A stretch of DNA of 42,265 bases from DAOTTX01 sp034437515 (GCA_034437515.1 DAOTTX010000299.1:1-42265), one strand, 5' to 3'; shown: positions 23,956-33,645, counted from the first letter of the stretch. Notes: a model not told the origin generated them from the letters alone. Program-made: numbers and translations.

Positions 23956-24026
23956 TTGTCAAAATCGGATAATCGGTATACCTTAAGAGGTAGTTATCAG
24001 ACGATGTAAACTAGAGAGCAAGGTAT

Positions 24027-25175
24027 ATGAGCAATCCAATACAGCGGACGCGGCAACAGCCGCCCGATTTTCGCCGGGAAGAAACCACTTATGTCATGCA
24101 GCGGTGGCGGGCCTCTGATTCGTCGGCGTTGGTCGGCGTCGGCAGTGTTGGCAAATCGAACCTGTTACAGCATCTTGCCAACCCATCGACGCAGAAGCAC
24201 TACCTCGAAGGGGTAAACGAAAACAACTTTAAAGCGATCATCATCGACCCTAATCTGTTGGGGCCATTGCCCAACGAAGGCAGCGCGGATTTTGACCAGG
24301 TGCGTTGTTGGGCCGGGTACGAGTTGATGATGCATCGCCTCTACATGGCATTTTATCCCTTTGAGGTACTCGGTGAAGATGCCGAGGCGTTTTATAATAT
24401 CTATCGCTCGTTTCAGGATGGCAATAACCCGATCTACGCCTACATGGGCTTACGCTATTTCGAGCTGGGCTTAGATTTCTTCATGCGGCGCGGCATTCGC
24501 ATCGTGTTTATGTTTGATGAATTTGAAGATATGCTGCGTTATCTGCCGGTGAAGTTCTTCCAGACGCTGCGCGGCCTACGTGATGCCAACAAACGCCAGT
24601 TGAGCTATCTGACGTTCACCCGTGCGCCTTTGCCGGTGTTGGTTGACCGATTTGACATCCCAAAATTGGAGATTGAGTCGTTTATCGAGCTGTTCAATGA
24701 TGGTATGCGTTACGTCGGCCCCTACAACGAAAACGATGCCCGGCGCATGGTTGATAACCTCATCAGTCGTAATCAGAAAAATTATCCGAAGGCGACCATC
24801 GACTTTTTGCTCTGGGCGACCGGACGTTATGCTGGCTTGTTGCGGTCGGGTTTCCGGCTGCTGGATCAGGTTGGCCCGATTGATGCGGGCAGCCAGATGA
24901 ACGACGAGATGTTAGCGAAATTCGCCAAGCGCCGGGCAATCCGTGAGGAGTGCCAGACACTCTGGTCAAGCCTGACGCCCATCGAGCATGATATGTTGAA
25001 GGCGATCGCCGGGCTTATCCAATTTGAGCAATCAAACCCTGAAATGGATGATAAGGTGATGGCGATGTTAGTACAAAAGCGCCTGCTCCGCATTGATCGA
25101 CTTAACAACTCGCTGCACATCGAGCCGCCGGTTTTCCGGGTATTCGTGGGCACCGATCCTGACAGTAGTAAGTAA
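24027..25175 (+). CDS. P-loop ATPase of the AAA/STAND type
   Basis: 382 residues. Walker A is GVGSVGKS (37-44), and Walker B is IVFMFDE (159-165) followed by FEDML. A sensor-like Thr/Arg lies in LTFTRAPLP, close to the ATPases of the Orc1/STAND group. The C-terminal third (about 290-375) looks like a winged helix. There is no effector domain, so function is unknown. Candidates are a signalling or DNA-linked ATPase. It has no clear partner: the next gene starts on its stop codon (TAATG) but encodes a YigZ protein. Confidence 0.75.
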   Translation: MSNPIQRTRQQPPDFRREETTYVMQRWRASDSSALVGVGSVGKSNLLQHLANPSTQKHYLEGVNENNFKAIIIDPNLLGPLPNEGSADFDQVRCWAGYELMMHRLYMAFYPFEVLGEDAEAFYNIYRSFQDGNNPIYAYMGLRYFELGLDFFMRRGIRIVFMFDEFEDMLRYLPVKFFQTLRGLRDANKRQLSYLTFTRAPLPVLVDRFDIPKLEIESFIELFNDGMRYVGPYNENDARRMVDNLISRNQKNYPKATIDFLLWATGRYAGLLRSGFRLLDQVGPIDAGSQMNDEMLAKFAKRRAIREECQTLWSSLTPIEHDMLKAIAGLIQFEQSNPEMDDKVMAMLVQKRLLRIDRLNNSLHIEPPVFRVFVGTDPDSSK

Positions 25176-25798
25176 TGCCGCAGGAACCCTATTACGTCCC
25201 AGCGGAGAAGCGGCGCATCCAAACTGAGGTCGCCCGGTCACGGTTTATCACGACGGTGGGGCTGGCGGTGACGGTCGAGGAAGCGAAGGCGTTTATCGCC
25301 GACATCCGTGATGAAATGCCGGACGCCAGCCATCACGTCTATGCGTTCCGCATCGGCTACGGTTCTACCGTCACTGACGGGATGAGTGATGACGGTGAGC
25401 CATCCGGTACATCCGGTCCGCCGACACTCGCCGTACTCAAAGGCAGCGGCATCGGTGATGTGGTGTTGGTGACCACGCGCTATTTCGGCGGCACCAAGCT
25501 CGGCACAGGGGGCCTGGTTCGGGCGTACAGCGAAGCGGCGCATATTGCTATCAACGACCTGCAAACCGAGCTTAAAATCGAAAAACGGCTGTTGGGGATT
25601 GAACTCCCCTACAGCCTGTTCGAGCAGGCCAAGCTGCTCATCGCCGAACATGACGGTGTCATTGAAGACGAAGAATTCACGACGGCGGTCATGGTGTTGG
25701 CACGTTTCCCGCTGGCGAACGTATCCGCATTTACCACCGCTCTGCGTGATCTCTCCGCCGGTCAAGTAGAGCCGTTGGTAATGGAGGAAGAGGGCTAG
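25175..25798 (+). CDS. YigZ/IMPACT family protein
   Basis: 207 residues. The N-terminal IMPACT domain carries SRFITTVGLAVTVEEAKAFI, HHVYAFRIG, DDGEPSGTSGPP and VTTRYFGGTKLGTGGLVRAY, all diagnostic of YigZ. The C-terminal 70 residues form the DUF1949 ferredoxin-like domain. The family is widespread in bacteria; eukaryotic IMPACT regulates the Gcn2 kinase, but the bacterial role is unsettled. It overlaps the stop of the ATPase gene by one base and the stop of the convergent TPR gene by 4 bp. Confidence 0.93.
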   Translation: MPQEPYYVPAEKRRIQTEVARSRFITTVGLAVTVEEAKAFIADIRDEMPDASHHVYAFRIGYGSTVTDGMSDDGEPSGTSGPPTLAVLKGSGIGDVVLVTTRYFGGTKLGTGGLVRAYSEAAHIAINDLQTELKIEKRLLGIELPYSLFEQAKLLIAEHDGVIEDEEFTTAVMVLARFPLANVSAFTTALRDLSAGQVEPLVMEEEG

Positions 25799-27816
25799 CT
25801 CTGGCGGCTCAGTTCATCGGCGATAAAGCGACGCACCCGCACCAGAACCGGGTGACGTGGTGACAGCGCCTCCGCACGCGCAAGATATGGGCGGGCATCC
25901 TCGACCTGCTCATTCTCAAACAAATAGCGCCCGGTGATCGCCAACAGTGGGACATAGTTCGGGCTTTGCTCCAGACCTTTGTTGAGATAATCAAACGTCA
26001 GCTCTTTTTGACCGGATTCCCATAGGAGTTTCGCCAACTCAAAGATGATGGCGGGGTCATCCGGCACTTGCTCGTGCCCGTCCATGAGCACCTCGAGCGC
26101 ATCTTCGGTCTCGCTCCAACCGCGATAGGTTTTCGCCAACAGTACATAAACCTCTGCCATGCCCGGTGCTTGCTCTAGCACGTCTTCAAGGAACTCCGAG
26201 TCGCTAGAACTGATCGCCGCACCCGCATCGACCATCGCGCCGATCTCACCCAGACGCGCCTCAAACTCCGGGTCTTCCGCAATGAGATAAAGCCGGTCAA
26301 TATCCGCGAGGACATCGGGGTTTTCGGTGAGTTTTTCAGCGGCTTCTAGTGTGTCGATGGCTTTGTCTTCCTGTTCGTTGGTGGTGTAAGCGATGGCGAG
26401 GTTTACGTACATATCCACCCGGTCAGGATGTGTTTTGACGGCCTGCTCCAATAGTTCGACGAGTGGGTCGATGTCGGGCAGCGGATAAACAGCATCGGCG
26501 ATGGTGCGTACCCGTTCGCCGGTCTCATCGAGGTTAATTAGTTCACCGACGCGCTGCCACAGACGATCTTGCTCACGCACGGCGATCAATTGCAGGCATT
26601 GTAGCTGAATCAGACGGGGATTCGCCGGTTTGAGCTTCAGCGCCTCCTCAAAGCTTTCAATGGCTTCCCACGCCATGAGTTGTGCCGCGTTGTCGTAATC
26701 TTGTGGATCAATGAGAACAAACGACTCCATACGCATATCGCGTGTGTAGATCGTGGTGAGCAGTTCGACGTAGCGTGTGTAGAGCGTGACGTTCACCGCG
26801 TCTGCTTCGATTGCGCGTTGGAACGTCGTCGCAGAGTCCAGCAAGCGCCCACCTTGCCGGTAGAGTTCTCCCAGTGTCAGCCATAGATAAACGTCATCGG
26901 TTTGAGTTTTGAGCGCGTTTTCGAGCATGGTGTAGGCGGTCTGTGTCTGTTTGAGTTCGAACAGTGCCCGGCTGATGAAGATTGACGGTGTGCTGGTGTC
27001 GTCGAATGTGTCTAGCAGGGTCGGCGCACGGTCAGCCATGATCTCCGCGACATCCCCGAAACCGGGCTGCATCGCATTGGCAGCGGCATTGGCGACGCAC
27101 CACGGGCCGAACGAGCGTCCGGCAGATTGTCCCAGATCGAGGAGTCGATCCAGTGTGGTGACCAGTGTTTGTTCACCCTGCGGTTTACCCCACAGTTCGA
27201 GCAGTAGTTTGATCTGCCAGTCAAACAAGGCCTTGAGCAGTGCCTCGACGCGCTCTTTGCTGGCATCGGTAGCCTTATAGCCCTCCAGCAGCACGGTGTC
27301 GGCATCAAGTGCGGTCATGATCTCTCGTGAGACATCCGGCAAGGCGTTGACCAGGGCGACCAGATCGGGCGCGGTGCGGGTGACGGTGACGGTTTCTTCC
27401 TCGTCTGTGAGGTCATTTTCGATGTCGAGAGTCAGCGTCAGGCCGTCCGCACTTTGCTCTAACCGCCCCCATACCGCGACATTTTCGTCCAGTTGATCGA
27501 GTTGCCAGGCATCGACATCGAATTGTGAATCTTCGATCCGCCAGGTGTATGCTTCCGGGTCGGCGTCTAGCTTTGCAAAGATGCGATAAATACGGGCGCT
27601 GTCCCAGCGTTCCAGCAGAAACGCCAGCACGGTGCCCAACCCCATCGCCACAGCGGGTTGCGCTTCACTGACGATAGGCCATAAACCGATGCGATAGCGT
27701 TCACGCGTGTCCAGATTGCGTGAGAGCGTCCCGGCGGTGCCAAAGATCGCGGAGGGCAGGTTGCTACTCTCCGTCTGTCCGTTCAGGCTCATCAATCTTT
27801 TTGCCAACGAGTCCAT
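25795..27816 (-). CDS. Large TPR-repeat protein
   Basis: 673 residues. The N-terminal 180 residues form a globular domain of unknown type, with a charged beta-rich stretch DENVAVWGRLEQSADGLTL. From about 285 on, helical tetratricopeptide repeats dominate, with clear units such as VYLWLTLGELYRQGGRLLDS, VDMYVNLAIAYTTNEQEDKA, AEVYVLLAKTYRGWSETEDA and PAIIFELAKLLWESGQKE. No signal peptide and no catalytic motif are seen. TPR arrays bind peptides or other proteins, so it is probably a cytoplasmic scaffold. The start at 27816 has GGAGG upstream. Its end overlaps the yigZ end, so these genes converge. Confidence 0.85.
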   Translation of the reverse strand: MDSLAKRLMSLNGQTESSNLPSAIFGTAGTLSRNLDTRERYRIGLWPIVSEAQPAVAMGLGTVLAFLLERWDSARIYRIFAKLDADPEAYTWRIEDSQFDVDAWQLDQLDENVAVWGRLEQSADGLTLTLDIENDLTDEEETVTVTRTAPDLVALVNALPDVSREIMTALDADTVLLEGYKATDASKERVEALLKALFDWQIKLLLELWGKPQGEQTLVTTLDRLLDLGQSAGRSFGPWCVANAAANAMQPGFGDVAEIMADRAPTLLDTFDDTSTPSIFISRALFELKQTQTAYTMLENALKTQTDDVYLWLTLGELYRQGGRLLDSATTFQRAIEADAVNVTLYTRYVELLTTIYTRDMRMESFVLIDPQDYDNAAQLMAWEAIESFEEALKLKPANPRLIQLQCLQLIAVREQDRLWQRVGELINLDETGERVRTIADAVYPLPDIDPLVELLEQAVKTHPDRVDMYVNLAIAYTTNEQEDKAIDTLEAAEKLTENPDVLADIDRLYLIAEDPEFEARLGEIGAMVDAGAAISSSDSEFLEDVLEQAPGMAEVYVLLAKTYRGWSETEDALEVLMDGHEQVPDDPAIIFELAKLLWESGQKELTFDYLNKGLEQSPNYVPLLAITGRYLFENEQVEDARPYLARAEALSPRHPVLVRVRRFIADELSRQS

Positions 27817-27842
27817 GTTTCCTCCTCATAACTAATTCACCA

Positions 27843-27872
27843 AAATGAAAGGTCAGTTTACCGAACTGACCT
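27843..27872 (-). terminator. Terminator downstream of the FMN reductase gene
   Basis: A perfect 9-bp inverted repeat, AGGTCAGTT (27850-27858) with AACTGACCT (27864-27872). On the minus strand it is followed by TTCATTTTG. It lies 34 nt past the stop of the minus-strand FMN reductase gene. Confidence 0.65.
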
Positions 27873-27906
27873 CCTACGTTAGCAGATTTCTCTATTTGAG
27901 TGCAAT

Positions 27907-28458
27907 CTAAAGCTGTTTTTGCGTCCAGTTGATGAATGCGGTCAGGAAGTCTTGCAGGAACTGCCTTGTCCCTTCATCCGTCAGGTTCAAGTCGTCGTCG
28001 AACTTCTCCGCAGCACGCGGTACGACCACCGCTGGGCGTACCATCTGACGCATGTTGACGCCGGCAGCGATCCCGATCATGTGTTCCTGCGCCCGGACGC
28101 CGCCGAAACCACCGGTAACGATGCTCATCACGCCGAGCGGTTTACCACTCAACACAGAAGGGGAACCGCGTGAAGCCCAGTCAATGGCATTTTTCAAGCC
28201 GCCGGGGACGGAATGATTATACTCCGGGGTGGAGATGATAAGACCGTCTGCCGTTTCGATTTGTGTTTGAAGCGCCTCGACCGGCTCCGGCAAGCCATCC
28301 ACCTCGACATCTCTGTTGTAGATTGGGAGCGGTGTGAGATCAAAGATCGTCATTTCGGCGTTCTCTGGCAGCAGTTTCTGCGCCGCCCGCAGCAAAGCGG
28401 AATTATAAGATCGTTCGCGCAGACTGCCGGAGATGCCCAGGAAGTTCAAATTTTGCAC
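27907..28458 (-). CDS. NADPH-dependent FMN reductase family protein
   Basis: 183 residues of the flavodoxin-like NAD(P)H:FMN/quinone reductase family. The FMN phosphate loop is GISGSLRERSYNSALLR (from residue 7). ISTPEYNHSVPGGLKNAIDW is the typical flavin-ring and dimer-contact segment, and GVMSIVTGGFGGVRAQ follows. Such enzymes reduce quinones, chromate or azo dyes and protect against oxidative stress. I start it at GTG 28458, because AAAGAGG lies 6 nt upstream and the protein then begins two residues before the first strand; an ATG at 28509 would add 17 residues that cross a terminator stem. Confidence 0.9.
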   Translation of the reverse strand: MQNLNFLGISGSLRERSYNSALLRAAQKLLPENAEMTIFDLTPLPIYNRDVEVDGLPEPVEALQTQIETADGLIISTPEYNHSVPGGLKNAIDWASRGSPSVLSGKPLGVMSIVTGGFGGVRAQEHMIGIAAGVNMRQMVRPAVVVPRAAEKFDDDLNLTDEGTRQFLQDFLTAFINWTQKQL

Positions 28459-28483
28459 GTTTAGCCTCTTTAAAGCTGTAAAC

Positions 28484-28513
28484 AAAAAACGGATGTCCGT
28501 TGAGGACACCCGT
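28484..28513 (-). terminator. Terminator of the SpoVS-like gene
   Basis: On the minus strand, a 10-bp stem with one mismatch (28489-28498 with 28504-28513, loop of 5) runs into T6. It is 36 nt past the stop of the spoVS-like gene. Confidence 0.75.
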
Positions 28514-28549
28514 CCAATTGTAGTTGGGTTGTATTAATATAAGCTAAAT

Positions 28550-28918
28550 TTATGCTTTTGCGACTTCCTGCGGTTCTACACGGAACCTGATAGCGGTGCG
28601 TTCTTCGCCGCGAATAATGACCGCCGTGAAGTAAGAAAGAAAGATCACATCGATGTTGTCTCGATGGAGATAGCTACGAGCGATGGCGAGTGCTTTTACT
28701 GCCTGGTTCACTGCACCCGCACCGATGGCCTGAACTTCTGCACAGTTGTGTTCCCTAATCATACCTGCGATGGCCCCGGCGACGGCTGTCGTCCGTGACT
28801 TAGAAGAAACGCGGATGGTACTGAGATCGTAGGCACCTTGTTTACCAGGGATGAATTCATCATTCGGGCTGGCATACAGACTATCATTTTCTGACTGTGT
28901 ACTCTGGCTGTATTGCAT
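28550..28918 (-). CDS. spoVS: Stage V sporulation protein S (SpoVS) homologue
   Basis: 122 residues. The C-terminal 85 residues match SpoVS closely: IRVSSKSRTTAVAGAIAGMI, VQAIGAGAVNQAVKALAIAR and TAIRFRVEP. SpoVS is a small Alba-like, nucleic-acid-binding protein; it affects sporulation and septation in Bacillus but is widespread in non-sporulating bacteria, including Chloroflexota and Deinococcus-Thermus. The extra 36 residues at the N-terminus, rich in Ser, Gln and Asn, are unusual. The start is ATG 28918 with AGGTGAG upstream; a longer frame to 28972 is less likely. It has its own terminator and no obvious operon partner. Confidence 0.92.
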   Translation of the reverse strand: MQYSQSTQSENDSLYASPNDEFIPGKQGAYDLSTIRVSSKSRTTAVAGAIAGMIREHNCAEVQAIGAGAVNQAVKALAIARSYLHRDNIDVIFLSYFTAVIIRGEERTAIRFRVEPQEVAKA

Positions 28919-29032
28919 TTTCTCACCTATCCAAAATTTCTTGTCATTGAAGTTTGCTACCTTATGACACAATCATAATAAAATACCGTCTTAAGCACAT
29001 GCCTCTGAAGGTGAATGTTTTTCGACGAAAGT

Positions 29033-29710
29033 CTAGGACTTTAGGTAGCCATTCGACCCATCTAAATCAACTAAACCATTTTGAATCGCAACCGTCGCCG
29101 CTTCTGTCCGGCTGGAAACGCTCAATTTATTGAGTATGGTGCTGACGTGAAATTTCACGGTGGAAAGGCTGATGTTCAGTGCTTTCGCAATTTGGCGATT
29201 GCCAGCTCCGGAGATGATCTCGATAAGGATTTCACGCTCGCGGTCAGTGAGGTTGTAGTTCTGTAATTGCGCCTTTGAGGTGCTTTCCTCTGGATAGAAT
29301 AGGACTTTTAGTGCTTCGGGCGAAAGTGTTGATTGACCGGCGTGTGCCAAACGAATCGTGTTCGCCAATTCGTTGACATCGGTATTTTTGAGCACGTAAC
29401 TAATCACACCGGCCCTGAGCGCCCGTCGGATGAGATCCTCATCGACGTAACTGGTCAACGCGACGACCTGTACATCGGGGTGATTTTCCTGCAAGACTTT
29501 GGTCGCTTCGATGCCGTCAACGTCCGGCATTATCAAGTCCATCAAGACAACATCGACCGGTTTTTCCGTACATATCTGATACAATTCTTTGGCGGTGCTG
29601 ACCTCGCCAACCAGAACAAAATCATCGTGGATTTCCAGAAAAACTTCTAAACCCTTACGTACAACTTTGTGGTCGTCCACGATGGCGATGTGTATCTTAT
29701 CTTCTCCCAT
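29033..29710 (-). CDS. NarL/FixJ-type response regulator
   Basis: 225 residues. Receiver domain about 5-120, with acidic pocket VDDH (11-14), phosphate acceptor D58 in VLMDLIMPD, Thr in VALTSY and Lys in YVLKNTD. LuxR-type helix-turn-helix about 153-215 (LTDREREILIEIISGAGNRQ, then STVKFHVSTIL). Phosphorylation by the kinase encoded 31 bp upstream should activate DNA binding. Targets are unknown; the kinase gene's other side faces the trehalose operon, a candidate target. Confidence 0.95.
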   Translation of the reverse strand: MGEDKIHIAIVDDHKVVRKGLEVFLEIHDDFVLVGEVSTAKELYQICTEKPVDVVLMDLIMPDVDGIEATKVLQENHPDVQVVALTSYVDEDLIRRALRAGVISYVLKNTDVNELANTIRLAHAGQSTLSPEALKVLFYPEESTSKAQLQNYNLTDREREILIEIISGAGNRQIAKALNISLSTVKFHVSTILNKLSVSSRTEAATVAIQNGLVDLDGSNGYLKS

Positions 29711-29741
29711 GATCTTCCTTACTAATCCAGGCTACTTCAGC

Positions 29742-31574
29742 TTAATTGTCGTCAGGTTTGTACCATTGGATTGTAACGCATGTGCCACTGTCGATTTTAC
29801 TCGATATATCGAGGATTGCGTTGACCGATTCTGCACGTTCTTCCATGATCTTTAGCCCGTGGTGAATATGACGATCATCACGTAAAGTGAACCCTCTTCC
29901 GTTATCTTTGATTAAAAGAGACACACGGTTTTCAGAATATTCCAATGAAATTATGACCCGTTCGGCTTCCGAATGGCGTGAGATATTGTTCAATGCTTCC
30001 TGGGCGATGCGATAAAATACCAGCTTGACATCAAAGGATACAGCCGGTATCTCCTGCAAACTTACATCCACCTGGATGCGGCTGCGCCCGGTGAAACCAG
30101 TCGCCAGTTGACTCAGCAGTTGATCGAGGGCGATCCCCGACAACGTCGATGGGCGTAGTTCCATCAACAGCATCCGCATTTCGGCCTGTGCGCCGGAAGT
30201 AAGTTCATGCAGGTCTTCGATGACTCTTTGTGCGCGCACTTCATTTTTCTCCCACAATTTCGGTAGAGACTGTGCCATGATGTTTGCGGAGAATAAGGTC
30301 TGACTTACGGAGTCGTGCAGTTCCTTTGCCAATCGCTGTCGTTCTTCCAGCATTGCAAGTTCTTGAGCCTGGTTATAGTGCTGCGCGTTCTGGATGGCGA
30401 TGGCGGCGTGGTCGGCGAAGGCTTGCAAATGGCTCGCCGCAGCCTGGACGGCATCGCTGTCGTCGGTCACACTCAGGCTGATAAAACCAATCACCGTATC
30501 GTTGATGATGGGCGCACCTATATAAGTGCGGTCGTGTTCTGTGTTCTGTTTGTCTTGATGCGCGATGACCGGTTCGCGTGTTATCAACATCTGTGTGAGA
30601 AAAGCGTTATCCGCTACCTTAGCGACCCCCGTATGAGCGATTACCCGCATCTCATTGTTCTCTTCACACAGGACGATGCTGGCGTCTTCGTGAGGCACAA
30701 TCTGCTTGAGGTTGAGCAGCAGGCGCTCCATCACCTCATCGAGGTCAAGGGTGCTGTTAAGGGCGGTCGTGGTATCGAGCAGGGCTTCGGCCAGGGCACG
30801 CTGTTCGCGTTCCGCGTTTTCAATTTGTTTCAACCGGGTGACGTTTTCATGGGCGATCACGAGGCGTTGGGTGTCTTGCGCATCGAACCGGGTGATTTTT
30901 GCGACGAACCAGCGTTTTTCTTCTGGTGAGTGGCACGGGTACTCATACGAAAATTCGCCCACTTCGTCAGGTTGGAGAACCTGCCGGATGCCTCTGGCAA
31001 ATACAGCCGAGTCCGCGTTGCCCATCACGGCGGTATTATCGCAGACTTCCAGGTAGTTAATGCCTTCGCTGACGGTCGAGGGATCAGCACCGTTGCTTTG
31101 GGCAAAATCTCGCCAGGCATCATTGACCGCAATGATCGTACCGTTTTCGTCCAGGATGGCGACATGTGCAGAAAGCGCGTTCAGTGTGGAGCGTGCGAGG
31201 TGTTCTGCTCGTCTAAGCACATCAGCTAACGACTCTAATACGATAGCGATATGAAAGGCGACATCCTGCAAAATTTCGCATTCCAGCGGGGGTAAGGCGT
31301 CCTCATCCCGTGTGTGGATAACCAGTGTGCCCATAATGGCTTGAAGCGATTCCAGCGGAAAGTATGTGGCCTGTGCCGTCTGCACGACCTCACCATTGAG
31401 AAGCCTCTCGTGCTCTGGTAGTTGTGTCAGGTCGAGCGTTTGCCCCTCACGGATGTGTTGGGTGAGTTGTGCCTTGAGGTCGAAGAGATAAAGTTCGGCG
31501 TGGTGCAAACTGACGAGAGACGGCAACACACCATCAAGTACCTGGAGCAGTTGCTTTTTACTGGTACAGGCCAT
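29742..31574 (-). CDS. Cytoplasmic GAF/PAS sensor histidine kinase (NarL-pair type)
   Basis: 610 residues without membrane segments. In order: a GAF-like domain (about 5-120), a PAS domain (about 126-245, VAILDENGTIIAVNDAWRDF), a second GAF domain (about 262-400), a HisKA_3 dimer domain with phospho-acceptor His420 in RLAKELHDSVSQ, and an HATPase domain (about 510-605) with DNGRGF and HHGLKIMEERA. Kinases of this class phosphorylate LuxR-type regulators, and one follows immediately. Being soluble, it should sense an internal signal, such as redox state, a small ligand or oxygen, through GAF/PAS. Residues for haem or iron-sulfur binding are not evident. Confidence 0.93.
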   Translation of the reverse strand: MACTSKKQLLQVLDGVLPSLVSLHHAELYLFDLKAQLTQHIREGQTLDLTQLPEHERLLNGEVVQTAQATYFPLESLQAIMGTLVIHTRDEDALPPLECEILQDVAFHIAIVLESLADVLRRAEHLARSTLNALSAHVAILDENGTIIAVNDAWRDFAQSNGADPSTVSEGINYLEVCDNTAVMGNADSAVFARGIRQVLQPDEVGEFSYEYPCHSPEEKRWFVAKITRFDAQDTQRLVIAHENVTRLKQIENAEREQRALAEALLDTTTALNSTLDLDEVMERLLLNLKQIVPHEDASIVLCEENNEMRVIAHTGVAKVADNAFLTQMLITREPVIAHQDKQNTEHDRTYIGAPIINDTVIGFISLSVTDDSDAVQAAASHLQAFADHAAIAIQNAQHYNQAQELAMLEERQRLAKELHDSVSQTLFSANIMAQSLPKLWEKNEVRAQRVIEDLHELTSGAQAEMRMLLMELRPSTLSGIALDQLLSQLATGFTGRSRIQVDVSLQEIPAVSFDVKLVFYRIAQEALNNISRHSEAERVIISLEYSENRVSLLIKDNGRGFTLRDDRHIHHGLKIMEERAESVNAILDISSKIDSGTCVTIQWYKPDDN

Positions 31575-31617
31575 GATAGCACGATTTAACTGTCGGAGCT
31601 GGTTCAGTTGTTTGATG

Positions 31618-31627
31618 GTGTTAACAC
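31618..31627. promoter_or_regulatory. Palindrome between kinase and trehalose genes
   Basis: GTGTTAACAC is a perfect 10-bp palindrome in the 208-bp region between the divergent kinase and treZ genes. It lies 44 bp upstream of the kinase start. It could be a regulator site, but such a short palindrome can arise by chance. Confidence 0.25.
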
Positions 31628-31664
31628 TTTCTGAACAGGGTTCGACTATTTAGGTAAAACCGCT

Positions 31665-31694
31665 TTGTCTCAAAGTATAACATGCTGATATAGT
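31665..31694 (+). promoter_or_regulatory. Possible promoter of the treZ-treY operon
   Basis: TTGTCT (31665-31670), 18-nt spacer, TATAGT (31689-31694), about 90 nt before the treZ ATG. The match is moderate. Confidence 0.35.
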
Positions 31695-31782
31695 CGTTTC
31701 TGTGCTACTCATCGCGTCATAAGGAACGTCCGATATGATGAGTCCTGATCTACACACATCAAAAATAAAGAGGAGCGGCTCA

Positions 31783-33645
31783 ATGTCTCAATTCGAGAAT
31801 AAACCGCTGGGCGCACGTCCATTGGATGACGGGAGGATTGATTTCCGCGTCTGGGCACCGCGTGCTGAGTCTGTTGAGGTCAGCTTGGTGGGGGATCGCA
31901 AACAGATAATCCCTATGCTGGCGACTGAAAACGGCTACTTTGAACTAAATACCGCTGCCGCACAGATCAACGACCTGTATTACTATCGCTTGAACGGGGA
32001 AACTGAACGCCCCGACCCAACATCGCGCCACCAACCGCAGGGCGTACACGGTCCCTCACAGATCGTCCGGCAAGATTTTGACTGGCATGATGCCAACTGG
32101 AAGAACCACGCGCTGCGTGACTATATCTTGTATGAACTGCATGTCGGTACCTTCACCGAAGAAGGCACCTTCGATGCAATCATTACACAGCTTGATATGC
32201 TGTTTGACCTCGGTGTCAATGCTCTAAGCCTGATGCCGGTTGCGCAGTTCCCTGGCGGGCGCAACTGGGGCTATGACGGTGTGCAGCTTTACGCCGTACA
32301 AAACAGCTACGGCGGCCCCGAAGGATTGAAGCGATTGGTCGATGCCTGTCACCAACGTGATATAGCGGTAATCCTCGATGTGGTCTACAACCATCTAGGG
32401 CCGGAAGGCAACTATCTGCATGACTATGCGCCTTACTTTACAGATCGCTACCGGGGTGGGTGGGGTGACGTGCTCAACTTTGACGGCGAACACAGTGACC
32501 ACGTCCGGCATTTTTTCATCGAGAACGCGATCACCTGGGCGCGAGATTTTCATATCGACGGCTTTAGGCTCGACGCGACTCACGCGCTCTATGATCTTTC
32601 CGCATACACTTTTCTCGAAGAACTCGGTGAGCGTGTACACGAATGGGCGGCTGCGAACCGGCGGTGGGTACATCTCATCGCGGAAAACGACAAAAGCGAT
32701 GTGCGTCTGACGCGCCCCCGTGAGGCGGGCGGCGATGGCATCGACGCGCAGTGGTTGGACGACATGCACCACGTCTTGCACGTTCACTTCACCGGCGAAA
32801 ATGACGGTTACTACGCCGATTACGGTGACTTCGACCAACTGGTTAAGGTTTTCCGCCAAGGGTTTGTCCATTCGGGGGATTACTCGCAGTTTCGTAAACG
32901 CACGCACGGCACATCATCGTTAGGGGTGCCGGGGGATCGCTTTGTGGTCGCTACGCAGACACACGATCAGGTCGGTAATCGTATGCTCGGTGAACGTCTG
33001 ACCGAACTGGTCGATTTTGACAGCCTGAAGCTCGCGGCGGCAGCGGTGATCTGGTCGCCCTACGTACCGATGCTGTTTATGGGTGAAGAATACGGCGAAA
33101 CCGCGCCTTTCCAATATTTTATCAGCCACACTGACTCCGGCTTAGTCGAAGCCGTGCAGAAAGGCCGCGCCGAGGAATTTTCCAGCTTTGCCTGGAAGGG
33201 CACGCCGCCCGATCCCTACGCGGTTGAGACGTTCGAGCGTTCAACCCTGAACCATGCGCTGCGTGGAACCGGACATCACCGCACACTCTACGAATTCTAC
33301 AAAGCCTTGATCAACCTACGTAAAACCATCCCGGCGCTTAACCAGCCGGATAGGCACGCGCTCGATGTCTGGCATGATCGCCATCAGCAGGTGATCTGCT
33401 TGCAGCGTCATGCTGCCGGGAGTGATGCTCTGGTCATTTATAACTTCAATTTGCAGGACTCCGTCAACCTCAAACCGCCGATCAGTCGGGGGCAGTGGCA
33501 CAAAAACTTTGACTCGACCGATCCGCAATGGCGAGAAGCCGACGAATCGCCGACAAATGCGACACCTGACACAATCGATTCCGATACTACACTTGAACTT
33601 GTCGCAAAATCATTCGTTTTATACGTGAAGGAGGAATCGTTTTGA
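31783..33645 (+). CDS. treZ: Malto-oligosyltrehalose trehalohydrolase
   Basis: 620 residues. Releases trehalose from malto-oligosyltrehalose in the cytoplasm. An N-terminal carbohydrate-binding beta domain (about 8-95, VWAPRAESVEVSL) is followed by a GH13 barrel: LDVVYNHLGPEGNY, nucleophile D264 in GFRLDATH, acid E301 in LIAEND and THDQVGN. NWGYDGVQLYA and FMGEEYGE are TreZ-like. The start is ATG 31783 with AGGAG 8 nt upstream; the frame extends 16 codons further but without a ribosome site. The stop overlaps the TTG start of treY, the partner enzyme of the TreY-TreZ pathway. The debranching enzyme TreX is not in the window. Confidence 0.95.
   Translation: MSQFENKPLGARPLDDGRIDFRVWAPRAESVEVSLVGDRKQIIPMLATENGYFELNTAAAQINDLYYYRLNGETERPDPTSRHQPQGVHGPSQIVRQDFDWHDANWKNHALRDYILYELHVGTFTEEGTFDAIITQLDMLFDLGVNALSLMPVAQFPGGRNWGYDGVQLYAVQNSYGGPEGLKRLVDACHQRDIAVILDVVYNHLGPEGNYLHDYAPYFTDRYRGGWGDVLNFDGEHSDHVRHFFIENAITWARDFHIDGFRLDATHALYDLSAYTFLEELGERVHEWAAANRRWVHLIAENDKSDVRLTRPREAGGDGIDAQWLDDMHHVLHVHFTGENDGYYADYGDFDQLVKVFRQGFVHSGDYSQFRKRTHGTSSLGVPGDRFVVATQTHDQVGNRMLGERLTELVDFDSLKLAAAAVIWSPYVPMLFMGEEYGETAPFQYFISHTDSGLVEAVQKGRAEEFSSFAWKGTPPDPYAVETFERSTLNHALRGTGHHRTLYEFYKALINLRKTIPALNQPDRHALDVWHDRHQQVICLQRHAAGSDALVIYNFNLQDSVNLKPPISRGQWHKNFDSTDPQWREADESPTNATPDTIDSDTTLELVAKSFVLYVKEESF

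Noticed and set aside
28459..28509. Longer N-terminus for the FMN reductase
   Set aside because: It overlaps the terminator stem of the spoVS-like gene; GTG 28458 has AAAGAGG upstream and fits the family start.
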